Origin: Coleophoma eucalyptorum
Lineage: Eukaryota; Ascomycota; Leotiomycetes; Helotiales; Dermateaceae
Length of the DNA stretch: 64,000 bases
Assembly (NCBI GenBank): GCA_026120035.1
Contig: JALRME010000031.1
Location: 473,400 to 537,399 of the forward strand
Reading direction: 5' to 3'
Part shown: positions 45,591-56,659 of the stretch, in pieces
Position numbering within the stretch: position 1 is the stretch's first letter
How the letters are laid out: each line of letters begins with the position of its first letter
The notes under the pieces: model-generated
Seen by the model: the letters and a program-made list of their open reading frames with translations, nothing else
Databases searched by the model: none
What the model was told of the DNA's origin: nothing
Program-made: the position numbers and the translations under genes

Positions 45591-45902
45591 GAGGGCTATA
45601 GACTTGAACCAGGTCAACATGCTTGTTTTCGAACAGGAAATACTGCAGCATTGCCTTTCTTTATGTCAATTGTTATTTATTTCTGTACATCGTTTTGTAA
45701 CATCTGACCGTGGTAAAGATTTGTCTAATGTATCATTAATATGCTATTTTTATCTGGTCTTGTAAAATAAGAGGAGAAGCCTAGTCTAAGTTCCCAATCT
45801 ACGCCCAATGCCTGGTGTTTCCCATTATACACTCTAGTTACGCCCTTTTAGTGTCATTGCAATTCATTTCAAATTAACTCAAAGCTATCCCAGCAGGCAC
45901 GC
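45591..45902. other. Convergent intergenic region
   Basis: 3' flanks of the NLP gene (plus) and the MFS exporter (minus). Nothing else seen. Confidence 0.5.
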
Positions 45903-48101
45903 TTATACCTCGGGGACAATATCAGCAGCAGCAGGTTTCTCCTTCTCTTTGATACTGTGCCAACCCATCCCCCAACAAACCACCAGTAGCGCCGCAGAAG
46001 CTCCTGCTGCGAGGTAAAAGTTACGAATGACAGCTAAGTTGTACGCTTGTACCACCTTGGATACGTCAGCGGGTTGCAAGACCCGTCTGAATGCTGTGGC
46101 GCCTGCAGTAATTACAGTTTCAGCATCGACGTCTGGGGCGTACTTCTTCAGTCCATCAACGAGACTGTGGCTGAATATTGTTTGTGCAAATGTGAGGAAG
46201 AGGGATCCGCCGAATGTTTGGCAGAAGACGACGAGCGACATGCCGACGGGTATTTGTTCTGGTGGGAGGATATTTTGAATGGCTACGATGGGCTGAGCAA
46301 GATAAACTTTTAGCAAATATTGCACAAAGACTGGCTCCAGGCTGGCTGGCTGGCCAAGGAGGGGAAGGGTAAGGGCAAGATACTCACCATCTGCATACCA
46401 GCGCCACGACCAATACCAGCAATGATCTGATAGCCTATCCACTTCCCTATAGAAGTATTTGGTTTCAAGGTTGACATCAGTCCTGACGCAATTGATATGG
46501 CTACTCCACTGATGATAGTCCACGGAAGGTAATATCCCAGCTTGCCAACTATATCGATGTCAGTCCATCATTTTCTTGTCAGTCTTTGGGTGAGATCTTT
46601 ACCTAAAATCCCGGATACAACTGCCATAATCATTTGACTAATGATACTGGGGAGGACATAGACACCACTGAGGGTGGGAGAGGCCCCCTTGACAGCTTGG
46701 AAGTAGATGGGAAGATAATAAGTGTGGATCATTATGCCGCCAAAGAAGAAGAGAATCACCAGGCAAGATGACCACACGACCTTTTGTCGGACCATGAAAT
46801 AAGGAATCATAGCCTTATCGCCCACATGGTATTCCCACGCCGCAAACAGGATCAAGGTACAACCTGCTCCTACAAAAAGGCCAATGATGGTGGAGCTGTT
46901 CCAGGCATATTCCGTTCCACCCCATTGAAGAGCCATAAGGAGCATAACGGCGAATGGTGCGAAGAGGGTAAATCCAAACAAATCGAATTTTGCAATGGTT
47001 GATTGGAGAGTGGCCTTGGATTTTACAGTAGTTTTGCTGATACGGTCGGGTATTTTGATGAGAAGCAGAAAGATTACGGACGCACCACCGACTGGGAGAT
47101 TGATGTAAAAACCTGGACAGAAGGGTCAGGAGTTTTCACAACACAAAGGAAGAGAACAAGAACATACACCATCTCCAAGTGGCATATTGAGTCAACACAC
47201 CACCGATCAAGGGACCGCCAACAACACCAAGTTGGCCAACTGACTCTAGGTTAGTACATAAGTTGTTGTTACTAGGGAGATTATAAACTTACTTCCCATC
47301 ATAACACCCATCAATGCTAGATTTGATGTCAATGTTTATATCTTCAATAGCGTTATATGAGAGTTACGTACCTGGTCGCTTGGGTAGAGGAGCGACTGCG
47401 CCAATGATTGTTAAAGCCCCATTGACGAGACCAGACGAACCTAATCCGGCAACAGCTCTTCCAATAATTAGCATGTTGGAGGATTGAGCAGCACCACATA
47501 ATACGGAGCCAAGTTCAAAGATGGCGAGAAAGATGAGAAAACTGATCTAAAAAGTGTTAGCCGTATTCGTATATTGAACACCTACTTAAGTGTGTAGCTG
47601 TACCTACTTTCGAGCGGAAGTTGGAGTAGACTTTTCCTGTCAAAGGTTGAATGGCACAACTGGTTATTCAATCAGCTTGAAAACGATTGAGTATTGATAA
47701 ATGTGATGAATTACTTAGCCAAAAGATATGCACTGCCGTACCAGCCCACATCATTGAGTGAGTTAAAATCATTCGTGATTTGGGGGATAGCCTGTCATCA
47801 TTAGCATCATTAAGCTCTGAAATCCCACATGTGGGAAGGTAGGTATTATACTCACGGTAGCAACAATAGACATGTCCAACATCATGAGGAAGCAGACAAG
47901 AGTGATTGAGGCAATAACAAGCCACAGTTTGACTCCCGTGATGTATTCATACTCTGGCTCGGCAGTAGCCTCAATTGGCTCTCCATCTAAAGACTTTCCG
48001 GCATCTGATCCTCGCAGCGTGTCTGTTCTCTGATCTTCATCTTTCGACAGGTTCGAGATAGCCTCGTGGTCAACCGGTCGATCAGCCTCGCCTTTTTCCA
48101 T
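45903..48101 (-). CDS. MFS drug/toxin exporter, DHA2 (14-helix) type
   Basis: A multi-exon gene with about ten short introns. The exon order from 48101 reads in frame through a charged N-terminus, [72 protein letters not shown], the motif C-like [13 protein letters not shown], the [13 protein letters not shown] hinge, and later [26 protein letters not shown] and a C-terminal helix ([16 protein letters not shown]). This is the full pattern of fungal 14-helix exporters such as those next to toxin clusters, acting at the plasma membrane with proton antiport. One donor reads AA|GTAATT. No biosynthetic core gene is seen nearby. The upstream CGG-N5-CCG motif is shared with the neighbouring regulator. 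Confidence 0.9.
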
Positions 48102-48684
48102 GGTGGTCGCGCAAATCTAATAGCACCCAGCCGGGAATGTTGTTGTCACGCAGTGGCTGCTAACAAGTTGACACGGTATATTACTTCCGACACCAAGTTA
48201 AGGAATAAAGAAAATCAAACGTTTACGAGAGAGAAGAGGGTCTTCAAGTATAAGTAGTTAGCAGAAGAATGCCAGGCATCTAATGTTTACTTTCGTAATT
48301 ACGACGAGTCACCCATCCTACCCCTTTCATCGGATTTCGGGGTTCCCGATCCAATTCCGCCCGCGGCTGCCTGCAAATTCCAACTAAACCTCAACCCCGA
48401 CGACGAATGCATCCGCGCACTAAATGCGAGCCGCTATGCTCTCAGATCGGGCTGATATAAATATGATTTTTATTGAGTTTGCTGTGCAGATATCTATTCC
48501 TTTACCATTACCGCTACCATTACCCTAGCCCCATCAATTTTCCCATCCGAGTCCTATATCCTTTCTATTCATGCTGCAGAGAAGGTAGTGCAGAGTTTTT
48601 CTAACTTATACATGCTCACATATGCCTTGGTAAGGTAAGAAGAGGTGCCAACATACAGGCAGCCAAACAGCCAGATGATGGCAT
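48102..48684. other. Promoter of the MFS exporter and 3' flank of the regulator
   Basis: No coding sequence seen. It carries the TTTCGG-N5-CCGATC motif described separately and a repeated CCATTACCG-type stretch near 48497-48520. Confidence 0.5.
48335..48351. promoter_or_regulatory. TTTCGG-N5-CCGATC motif upstream of the MFS exporter
   Basis: An inverted CGG pair with 5-bp spacing, with flanks TTT and ATC, about 235 bp before the exporter's start. The same 12 fixed bases with a different 5-bp spacer lie upstream of the adjacent zinc-cluster gene. Confidence 0.55.
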
Positions 48685-51173
48685 CTAATAATTAGCCGGA
48701 TCCCAATTCACCGGCTGCTCCCAATTGAGTTCATACTCCGCCCTCCAAACATCTCCAATCCAAGTCCCATCAAACATATCCACATTGATCGGATCGAATT
48801 CAAAGGGTCTCAGTGGCTGCAGCGGCGGCTGCTGCGGTAGCGGTTGCTCAGCAGAGGCGCCACCAAATGCATTCCGACCTGCTGGTTCTGGAGCAATACC
48901 ACCATTGGCCTTCTCCGTATCAGCAGCATCCATCTGAGCCGTTTTCGCCAACCACATATTCTTAATCCCCGTAATTTTCTTTATCGTCTGGCTCCACGGA
49001 TCAAATGCCTGCTCACTCCCGCGGGTATCAATTTCAATCCCCGCTGCCGACGGCACTTGTTCCCACGTGTCGGCGATCCTCTTGATGATATCATCCAGGT
49101 TCAACTCCCGTCTCACGCGCCGCCGGTCCCAGGGCATGTCAGGGAATTCGACCGTGCTGAGACAGTACAGCGTCACAATGCCGCGGGCCATCTGTGAGAA
49201 TATCGTCATGGATAGGTGCGGGTACGTGGATAGTGGAAAGTTGTCCAGGTTGAAGAATGTCTCGAACCAGGCTTTTACTGCCTCTAGGCAGGTCCAGAGG
49301 CTTTCGATACGCTGAATTTGGGCGGCGGGGTCGGAGGAGGTAGGCGTTTTGATGGTGTTGTTTATACTGTATTCGTGAATACTTAGAGTGGTGCTGATAA
49401 TATGAAGCTTTAGAGTTACTGGCAGGCAATCATGTCAGTTAAGAAATTTGTAGGAGAAAACTGAGGTTAGGTAGGTGAGGGTTTCAGAAATACATACCAT
49501 TTGACTTTAACTCTGGGGGAACGGACCGCTCTATCTCATCTAATTGCGCTTTCAGCACCTTGATGTAGAAGCCTGCTGGCACTCGCGAGGGTGTTAGGTC
49601 ACTGAACATGTCGTTCCATGTCGACGTTGCACCTTTATTGTGTATCAATTGCAATTTGACGAGATAAACGAGAAGCAAGTCCGTAGGTTGATCTTGCTCC
49701 TTCTCCAGGAGAGACAGACACTCATCAAGATATGGCGTCCAGCGCATGAGATCCATTCGTTTGAAATACTGAACAGAACTATTCATTACAATGTGATCAG
49801 TTAATATGTCCAAACTATAGGTATTTGATGAAATGGAATGGGTTTGATTAACTTACATTGAACTAACATAGTAAAGGCCCACCGCAGCCCGCCGCTCCTC
49901 CATAGTCCTCACCGGATTCGACCTCGGACGCATCGGCGCCATGTATTGCTGCATGCTATTGTTGGCCTCGGCTTGAAGCGGTTTCATGAGACCCAGGTCA
50001 AATGCCAGCGAACCGGCCAGTTGTATAACAGTCGAGATGATGGGTCTATAACAGATGTAGTAGTGGCACCAGGCTGAAAATGCCAGAACGCCCAGTAAAA
50101 GATCCAGACTCCTGGTGCCCTCGAGTAGCATCTCCATTCCGAGCACTTTCTTGATCTCCTGCGTTAATGCCGACTGACGTCTTGTACTTTTGCTTGTGAT
50201 TGCCCTGATAACAAGAAATAAAAATGGCCGGTCCTTTTTCATCTCTTCTACTGTGGTTTCGGCGGGGATGCACGCAATGGGAAAATGAGGGACCATCCTA
50301 CTTCGATAGGTCTCGAGACACTCTTCTAATTCAGTGGCTGTCTCCAATGGGTAGTTGTCAAAATTAGGTTGGCGATCTGATGCGCCTGGGATGGCTATAC
50401 CGGAGTATATCGATGGCGCAGGGGCTCCATTGAGGTGACATCTGATCATTCCTGGTTGCGGTACATCTTCGTGGCCTGTAGTCTCAAGCCCTTCAGCAAC
50501 TGTAGGAGAAAGCGTGTTGCTGCTGGTACTAGCAATGCCTTCATGCCCAATACTGCCTTCCGTGCTTCCATCATAATGAGAGGTATCATGTGCCGCGCCA
50601 GGTCCGACTCCGCCGAGTTCCATAGTTGAGCCGTCAGTCAGAGGCTCGCGGATCTGGTCCGGCAGTTGGCTGGCCCCCGGTATACCAGCTAGCGAGTGTT
50701 GAAGCATCTGCACAATGCCATTAAGCTTTTCTTCTAACGCAGCAGTTTTAGTAGGCTTGGTTGCAGCGGTCTTCCTGGAAGCTCTCCTCTTACGCACTGC
50801 GGGTGCAGGTACGCAATCTTTATCTCGACGATGACATCTACGATTGGAATCAGTCTTGGCATCCGTATTTTAATAATTCAGATCTTGGAAGAGTAAGTTT
50901 ATAAAGGTTTATGGTCAACTTATAATGATCATATGAGATATTTATAAAATATTTATAAGAAATTAGAGGTAAACCCATAAAATATAATGTGGCATACCTT
51001 TCACACTTTCCAGGGACGCTAGAGCCCACGCATCTAGTCTTGCTCTTCGAACAGTTCAGGCAGGCTTTCCCATACGGCACCGATGGCTGCACGAGCATGG
51101 GATCCACCTCTTCGACACTTGCAAGTGCTGTCCGCAAGTGATGGTCGGACGGACCCCTTGAATCAACCTCCAT
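48685..51173 (-). CDS. Zn2Cys6 transcription factor, probable regulator of the adjacent MFS exporter
   Basis: At least five exons between 51173 and 48685. Exon 1 ends in GKCER and the next begins CHRRDKDC, completing a zinc cluster of the form C-x2-C-x6-C-x8-C-x2-C-x6-C (ACLNCSKSKTRCVGSSVPGKC...). A basic stretch (RKRRASRKTAATKPTK) and a coiled segment (LEEKLNGIVQMLQHSL) follow. The regulatory domain includes FPIACIPAETTVEEMKKDRPFL and ITSKSTRRQSALTQEI, with a Pro/Gln-rich acidic C-terminus (PLPQQPPLQPLRPFEFDP, WDPANY). The first intron (about 160 bp) is A+T-rich. The upstream promoter shares an inverted CGG motif with the exporter gene, which suggests autoregulation. Confidence 0.88.
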
Positions 51174-51494
51174 TGGACTGGTATTGGATTAGATTAGATT
51201 AGATCCTTGATTCTTGGCAGGGCTTGTCGGCACTTCTTAAGAAATACCTTCTTCAGTTAATTCTTAAGATCGAAAGGGCTGGTGGCGCGAGATTCGGGGC
51301 AAAAGATGGGCCTGCACCCTCTCATTCCCCCGTCACAGGGAGAGTGTGGTCACTCAACACAGACACTTGGCTTCAGATTACACTAGGTTCGGACAAAAGG
51401 GTTGATGCGTTATGTCATCTCCTTTTCATCAGCCATCATGCCAGTAAGATGTAAGATAAGAAATTCGGGAAAACAGAACTGAGATTGTTTGTCT

Positions 51495-51517
51495 CAATCC
51501 CGATGGAAACGGGATTG
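51495..51517. repeat. Perfect palindrome CAATCCCG-N7-CGGGATTG
   Basis: Eight-base arms, perfectly inverted, about 330 bp before the start of the zinc-cluster gene. The arms carry CCG/CGG in everted order. It may be a second binding site of a zinc-cluster dimer. Confidence 0.5.
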
Positions 51518-51565
51518 AAGTCATCCTTAAACTAAAGCTGCGGCTGACGCAAACAATTATCGGGG

Positions 51566-51582
51566 TTTCGGAATCTCCGATC
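51566..51582. promoter_or_regulatory. TTTCGG-N5-CCGATC motif upstream of the zinc-cluster gene
   Basis: Same fixed bases as the site upstream of the exporter, about 390 bp before this gene's start. An ATCGG word also lies a few bases upstream of each copy. Confidence 0.55.
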
Positions 51583-51721
51583 TTCCCAATCCCGACCGAG
51601 GTTCCGATTAGGTCAGTCTGGTCATGTGACCTGGCTATCGGAATTCGGCGAATAATGCGGCACTGATAAGTTAACTTTCAGAGTTCATGTCTGTTATCAC
51701 TATATATTAATTAAAGAGTTA

Positions 51722-53583
51722 ACGTACGACACAAGCGAATGGCCCACACAAGCGAATGGCCCACCTTCGCAAGGAAACCCAACCTTTTATATACTACTTT
51801 GATTTTCTCAACAACCAACCATGGAATCTACTTCAATTGAAAGCCGTATTATCCTTGCCCTTTAGGCTCTTGAAAATGACCCTATACTTAGTGTTAGGAA
51901 GGCTGCAGATATATATAACGCGCCTCGTACGACCTTAAGACGACGCGTCAAAGGAAAACCTTCTCAAGTAGAAACGATCGTCAAATCACGAAAGCTTACG
52001 AATCTAGAGGAGGAGACTATTGTTCAGAGGTTACTTAACCTAGATTCATAAGGATTTCCGGTCCGAATCGGTACTATTTCAGGTATAGTAAATCTTCTTC
52101 TTCGTGTACGCGACGCGCCACTAGTCGGACGAAATTAGGCTTCCAACTTTATAAAACGACAACCAGAAATAAAGATATATCGAACGCGTTCGTACGACAA
52201 TCAGAGAGCATTATACGAGGATCCAGAGAAAATTTAGGCTTAGTTTAGGCTTATGATGAATTTTATTACGAAATTTGGAATACGCGTCGAGGATATATTC
52301 AATTTTGATAAGACCGGGTTTTTAATAGGACAAATTAGTATAACTATTGTTATTATAAGCTCTAATCGTACGGCCAAACCTAAGTTACATTAGCCTAGTA
52401 ATCGAGAATAGGTAATAGTTATTCAAGGAGTTAATTCTTAAGGCTAGGCTATTCTATCGTTCCTTATGTTTAAAGATAAAAACATCCTAGATTCCTAGTA
52501 CGAAAAAGGGTAATTACTATCTAGTATCCGAGCCGGTGTTTCTAAAAATAGCTAAATAGATAATGAAGTATCTCTAGAATAGCTAGAGCACTTTGATAAG
52601 TATACTCGAGCGAAAACAATTAGGAAATATCGACTTCTTATCCTAGATAGTCATAAAAGTTATATATCAGCTAAGTTCTAGGAATATTATCATACGAATG
52701 ATATTCTTATACTTTATATACCTACCTATTCATCTTACCTACTTCAGCCTCTAGATATAGGTTGTTTTGGGCCTCTAAAGAAGTCATACGGTCGTCAAAT
52801 TAAAGATATTATACGTAGTTGGATTTCATATATTTCAAAGGAAGTATTTATACTAGTATTTATCTAAGTATTTAAGACTACCTTTACTATAGAGAACATC
52901 TAGGGAGGTTTTAGAGGAGCTAGCCTTATACCGTACGACCTAGAAAAGGTCTTATTATAACTAGATATTCGACTACCAACTCTAATACCTAAAAGCTCGC
53001 GTCTATCAACCTCCTATTTATAGATCTATAAAACACTACAAACAGCTAAAGAGGTAGTCAAACAAGTAACTCTTATTAAGAGTAGGATCGTACGATATTA
53101 TAGTAGCTCTCCAACTCTAATTTTAGACTCTATAGATAGATTACAGAAAAGTACAAGTAAAATTAGATATGAACTTATACTTATTAAGGTAGAGCTTATA
53201 AGACTTTAGGCTACAAATAAAGAACTAAGCCATCGCCGTAAGACAAAAAGAAAGGTACTACAGCAAGGAGGAAGTCTAAGTATAGAAGAGGTCCAAGCAT
53301 TAGAGGCAGAGAAAGCAATTCAGACCCAAATTTCAATAGAACAAGGTCAAACCAAGAGGAGGGAAAAGCAGGGCGAGTCACATAATCGGCACTATAGAGC
53401 CTATGGAGAGACTGGTCATAATAGAAGAACCTGCCAGGCTAATAACGTTGCTTCGTACGATGTAAAGGCTATAAAGGAATAGTTTTTTGGAGTTCTAGTT
53501 GTAAAGTTATTTGAATTTTTATATAGGTACCCTTACGAAGGTGGGCCATTCGCTTGTGTGGGCCATTCGCTTGTGTCGCACGT
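51722..53583 (+). mobile_element. Pot2/Fot-like pogo DNA transposon, copy 1, complete but decayed
   Basis: 1,862 bp between TA dinucleotides (51720-51721 and 53584-53585). The ends are about 43-bp inverted repeats starting ACGTrCGAC, and each contains two abutting 17-bp units (ACAAGCGAATGGCCCAC at 51731-51747 and 51748-51764). One mismatch was noticed between the two ends. The size, TA target duplication and direct repeats inside the inverted repeats match what is known of Magnaporthe Pot2. The interior is extremely rich in TA and TAG words, as expected from repeat-induced C-to-T mutation. Confidence 0.9.
51821..53482 (+). pseudogene. Pogo/Fot-type transposase, inactivated by stop codons
   Basis: The frame from the ATG at 51821 reads as a pogo-family transposase of about 550 codons: an N-terminal helix-turn-helix (SVRKAADIYNAPRTTLRRRVKG), SRKLTNLEEETIVQR, the first catalytic Asp in IFNFDKTGF, the second in LLILDSHKSY, LQPLDIGCFGPLKKSYG, and a C-terminal knuckle-like YGETGHNRRTC. 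Many in-frame TAG and TAA codons (first near 51864) stand where Gln, Arg or Trp codons are expected. It is dead. Confidence 0.9.
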
Positions 53584-53713
53584 TATACAAGTATAGCTCT
53601 TTAAGTTAAGCATTAATCTAACCTGTACTTGATCGTTGCTAATGGTATTACTAAGGAAACTATAGCAACTTCTCCAGGTTTGAGCAGCTAGATAGACCCT
53701 GTCCTGTATATAT

Positions 53714-55531
53714 TTACTGCAAGGTATATTCATCCAAAGTATACTTTCCATTTTCAAGATCTTTTACAGCCACCCCAAACATGATCATATCGTGGAGATA
53801 GCATTCTCCGATGAATCTATAATTTTTGTTTGGCATTTGCACAAGTACAACGGGCACCGTGCATCCTAAAAGTATGCAAATCAGATCTCCCTTACTGGTG
53901 AAATCAGAAGCTAGTCCTAGCATCGAGTTTTCCGTGGTCATGACCGTTCTCCCCCATAAAAGGTCCTTAGCATCAATCTCCAAGTCCTCCCAAAGACTTC
54001 GATTAGACATGCCTTCCTTAATACCCGCAAAGTTAGCATGACCAGGAGGTGATTCGCCAACATGCAAGGTCTTGAGCAAAGCCATATATTCTGACTCATT
54101 ATCGTTCTTGACAATATGCTTTGCAAATACCTCCTTTGCCATCTGTACAACCTCCTTGTCTTTTCGTGGTCCCTCAAACCCAACGCGATCAACAGTAGAA
54201 ATTTTGAAGCCGGAAACCTTTAGGGTCAACATTTCTCTCGAAATTTGCGTTTGGGGTTTCATCTCTCCGGAGGCACAGAATTTCATATAGGAATTGTTGC
54301 CGATTAGCTCATTACGTGGAGGAAGGCTCCAGTCTGGGATCCATGACGGGTTCTCTGCGTTATACTCGCTATGCTGACTATAGCAGAGGGAGTCGAGCCT
54401 GCCGGTTTTCTGTATCAAAAACTCAACCACATCACAGTAGACTTGTAGGTACGGCTTTGCATAGTCTACAGCGAATGGTGGGCGCTCGTCATCTTCTAGC
54501 AGTCCAAAAAGTGAATAGACTTTATCCCGTGGATCTTGGCAAACTCTGCCTCGATTCGCCTCTAAGAATAGGATCAAATCCCGCTCCAAGCCACCCATTG
54601 TTGCCTTACGATTGAGCCGTATATCTACCAACTCCAGCAAATATGTGTCTCGTCTATTCGCCCATGTCCTCCACTTGTTATCTGCAATCCGTGATGATGC
54701 AATCATGTTTCTGATAGAATTACCAGAATGGCAAGTTAAAATAGCCATCTGCATAATAGCTTCCCATGGCACTGACTTTTCGCCACACATAACCAATATA
54801 TCCCCGGCCAAAGCTACCTCTTGAAAGATCCAGCTTCGAGACCACCATAAACGAGATATTACATCGTCCAAAGCCATCCACCCTAACGCGTATTTGGACT
54901 TCACGACGCCCATTACGGCATCAAGGTGAACACACTGCTTCCCCTTGCAACCAGACCAAGAATTTGGAGGCTGTTTCTCCGGTGGTAGCAACTTCATAGC
55001 GGCCGGTATTCGCGCAAGAAGTTCCATGGCATGATTACTTTTATTGGCCTGCGGTCCCAACCATACCACTACGCGTTCCGCATTACGGTAAACAGAGGGC
55101 ATGTTTTTCACTTGCTGGTTGCGCTCTTCAATATCATTCTGATTGATGCAAATAGCATCCACCCAAAGAACCCTCGGTCGGTCATCATGACGAAGCTCTA
55201 ACAATGCCAAGTAAAGATTTTGCGCAACCATAAACTTTCTATCGTTGATGGTTATCTCATAGGAGAAAATTGGCTCGCCCCATGTATACGACAGGGCCTC
55301 GTATGGCCACCGCGGCTGGTCCCAGCGGTCGCGAACGAGATCACATTCAATTGACGAGCTAGCGGATCTAGGTCGGAGCACTAAAAGGCGGAAGCTTGAC
55401 GGAATGTCAGATAGGGAGTAGTAGGTAAACGTGACTTGACTCGGGGTCGCTTCAAGGCCGGCATTGGTGGAAGGTAGGTCTCTTTTGAAGTATTTTCGGA
55501 TTTTATTCAAGTTCTTTGAGGGTTGATGCAT
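53714..55531 (-). CDS. HET-domain protein (heterokaryon incompatibility type)
   Basis: An intronless, intact 605-residue protein. The HET domain runs from YEALSYTWGE through VLWVDAICINQNDIEERNQQ, AERVVVWLGPQ and RLWWSRSWIFQEVALA, then CGEKSVPW. The central DPRDKVYSLFGLL and the tail GDLICILLGCTVPVVL...FIGECYLHD are the usual C-terminal blocks. HET proteins act inside the cell in non-self recognition and programmed death. The gene stops only about 130 bp from the right end of transposon copy 1, yet its frame is undamaged. The N-terminal 45 residues are basic and Ser/Thr-rich without a known domain. Confidence 0.92.
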   Translation of the reverse strand: MHQPSKNLNKIRKYFKRDLPSTNAGLEATPSQVTFTYYSLSDIPSSFRLLVLRPRSASSSIECDLVRDRWDQPRWPYEALSYTWGEPIFSYEITINDRKFMVAQNLYLALLELRHDDRPRVLWVDAICINQNDIEERNQQVKNMPSVYRNAERVVVWLGPQANKSNHAMELLARIPAAMKLLPPEKQPPNSWSGCKGKQCVHLDAVMGVVKSKYALGWMALDDVISRLWWSRSWIFQEVALAGDILVMCGEKSVPWEAIMQMAILTCHSGNSIRNMIASSRIADNKWRTWANRRDTYLLELVDIRLNRKATMGGLERDLILFLEANRGRVCQDPRDKVYSLFGLLEDDERPPFAVDYAKPYLQVYCDVVEFLIQKTGRLDSLCYSQHSEYNAENPSWIPDWSLPPRNELIGNNSYMKFCASGEMKPQTQISREMLTLKVSGFKISTVDRVGFEGPRKDKEVVQMAKEVFAKHIVKNDNESEYMALLKTLHVGESPPGHANFAGIKEGMSNRSLWEDLEIDAKDLLWGRTVMTTENSMLGLASDFTSKGDLICILLGCTVPVVLVQMPNKNYRFIGECYLHDMIMFGVAVKDLENGKYTLDEYTLQ

Positions 55532-56659
55532 CGTCTATAATCTTAACTTCGTTTTTGCTAGTAGCACGCTGCCTAGGTACTGTATACTTCGCCAAGTTGT
55601 TTTGGAAAGTGAACCCTTTACCGCTCTGGTGTTGATTAATTCTAAATGGATCGATCATCCACTTACCTGCCGTATTTCTGGCGGTGAGGAGGAGCAGTAC
55701 AATCTCTCGTGACTTACAAGCTTCTTGGTGCCTTGCTAGTCCTTGCATGAATTCCTCAAATATGTGCAAGGCCTGAACAAATTGGAACACTGTGCCAGGG
55801 TTTCTGTACAAGGCCAAAATAGGACTCTTTACATAACTCGATTAATTATCCAAAAGGCCCGCAGTTTGATATCACATGACTACTGTGTGTTTTTCAAAAA
55901 GTAAATAACGGATGATTAGGGTATTCTCTGCCTAACGTCAAATCCCACCGGAGCAACTATGAGATTAAGCCTACAATGACTTTAGACATGATGCGTGTTT
56001 CATGGTCATTCCTAGACACCACAAACCCATCCCGCTAGAAAAGTACGCATCGCCCTTGCGCTTGTTGCTGCTAAGTACTATGAGGACCTACTTCCGCCTT
56101 GAATATTTCGAGAGTTCATCCTAGGCTACATTGTCAAAATACTTACTAACCAATGCTATAACTACTCACAAGATACAGAGTCTACAGCATCTTCAGTATT
56201 GCGTGCAGTTAATCTTTTAATTACGTTGAAGCGGCATGATACAACACTGCCTCAAGCCAAGGACCCAAGTGGCTGCGACACGTGATGCCCGCCGACCCAA
56301 TTATGAAGGCAGATTCTAGCTCGTTGATTGTATCCTCCACTCTGTGTTTAGCTTCGAGTGCGGCTGAAACCCCTATATTAGTACGCCTCATGGAATTCGA
56401 GTCTCGAGCTACAATCCTTCGCAACCTCGATTCCGTCAGAGCCGATGAATCATATACTGTAGCACTTCTCAAGGATGTTCAAACGTAGTAAGAACGTTTG
56501 AATCTTCATAAAGACCCCGCATACAACGCCACGATGCTGGCAGCAGTGGAAGGTATCAAAAAGTAGAAACAACGCAATCGCTCTAACCAGACAGTCTAGC
56601 GAGAACGCGAGATCATAGAAACTGAGGAACAAAAGATCGAACAATCATCACGCGTCGTG
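55532..56659. other. Gap between two HET genes with one unassigned minus-strand frame
   Basis: A minus-strand frame at 55503-55817 (104 codons, overlapping the HET start by 29 bp in another frame) has a protein-like start (VFQFVQALHIFEEFMQGLA) and an ILLLLTARN-like helix. It could be an old first exon of a HET or NLR-type gene; I do not recognise it. The rest, 55818-56659, shows short broken frames only. Confidence 0.3.

Larger units (their letters stand above)
51174..51721. other. CGG/CCG-rich promoter of the zinc-cluster gene
   Basis: Unusually many CGG/CCG triplets lie between 51495 and 51650, including the two palindromes listed separately. A short ATTAGATT tandem run is near 51187. No coding sequence is supported. 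Confidence 0.5.

Noticed and set aside
45903..51173. Exporter plus regulator as part of a secondary-metabolite gene cluster
   Set aside because: No polyketide synthase, peptide synthetase, terpene cyclase or tailoring set is present in the neighbourhood seen.
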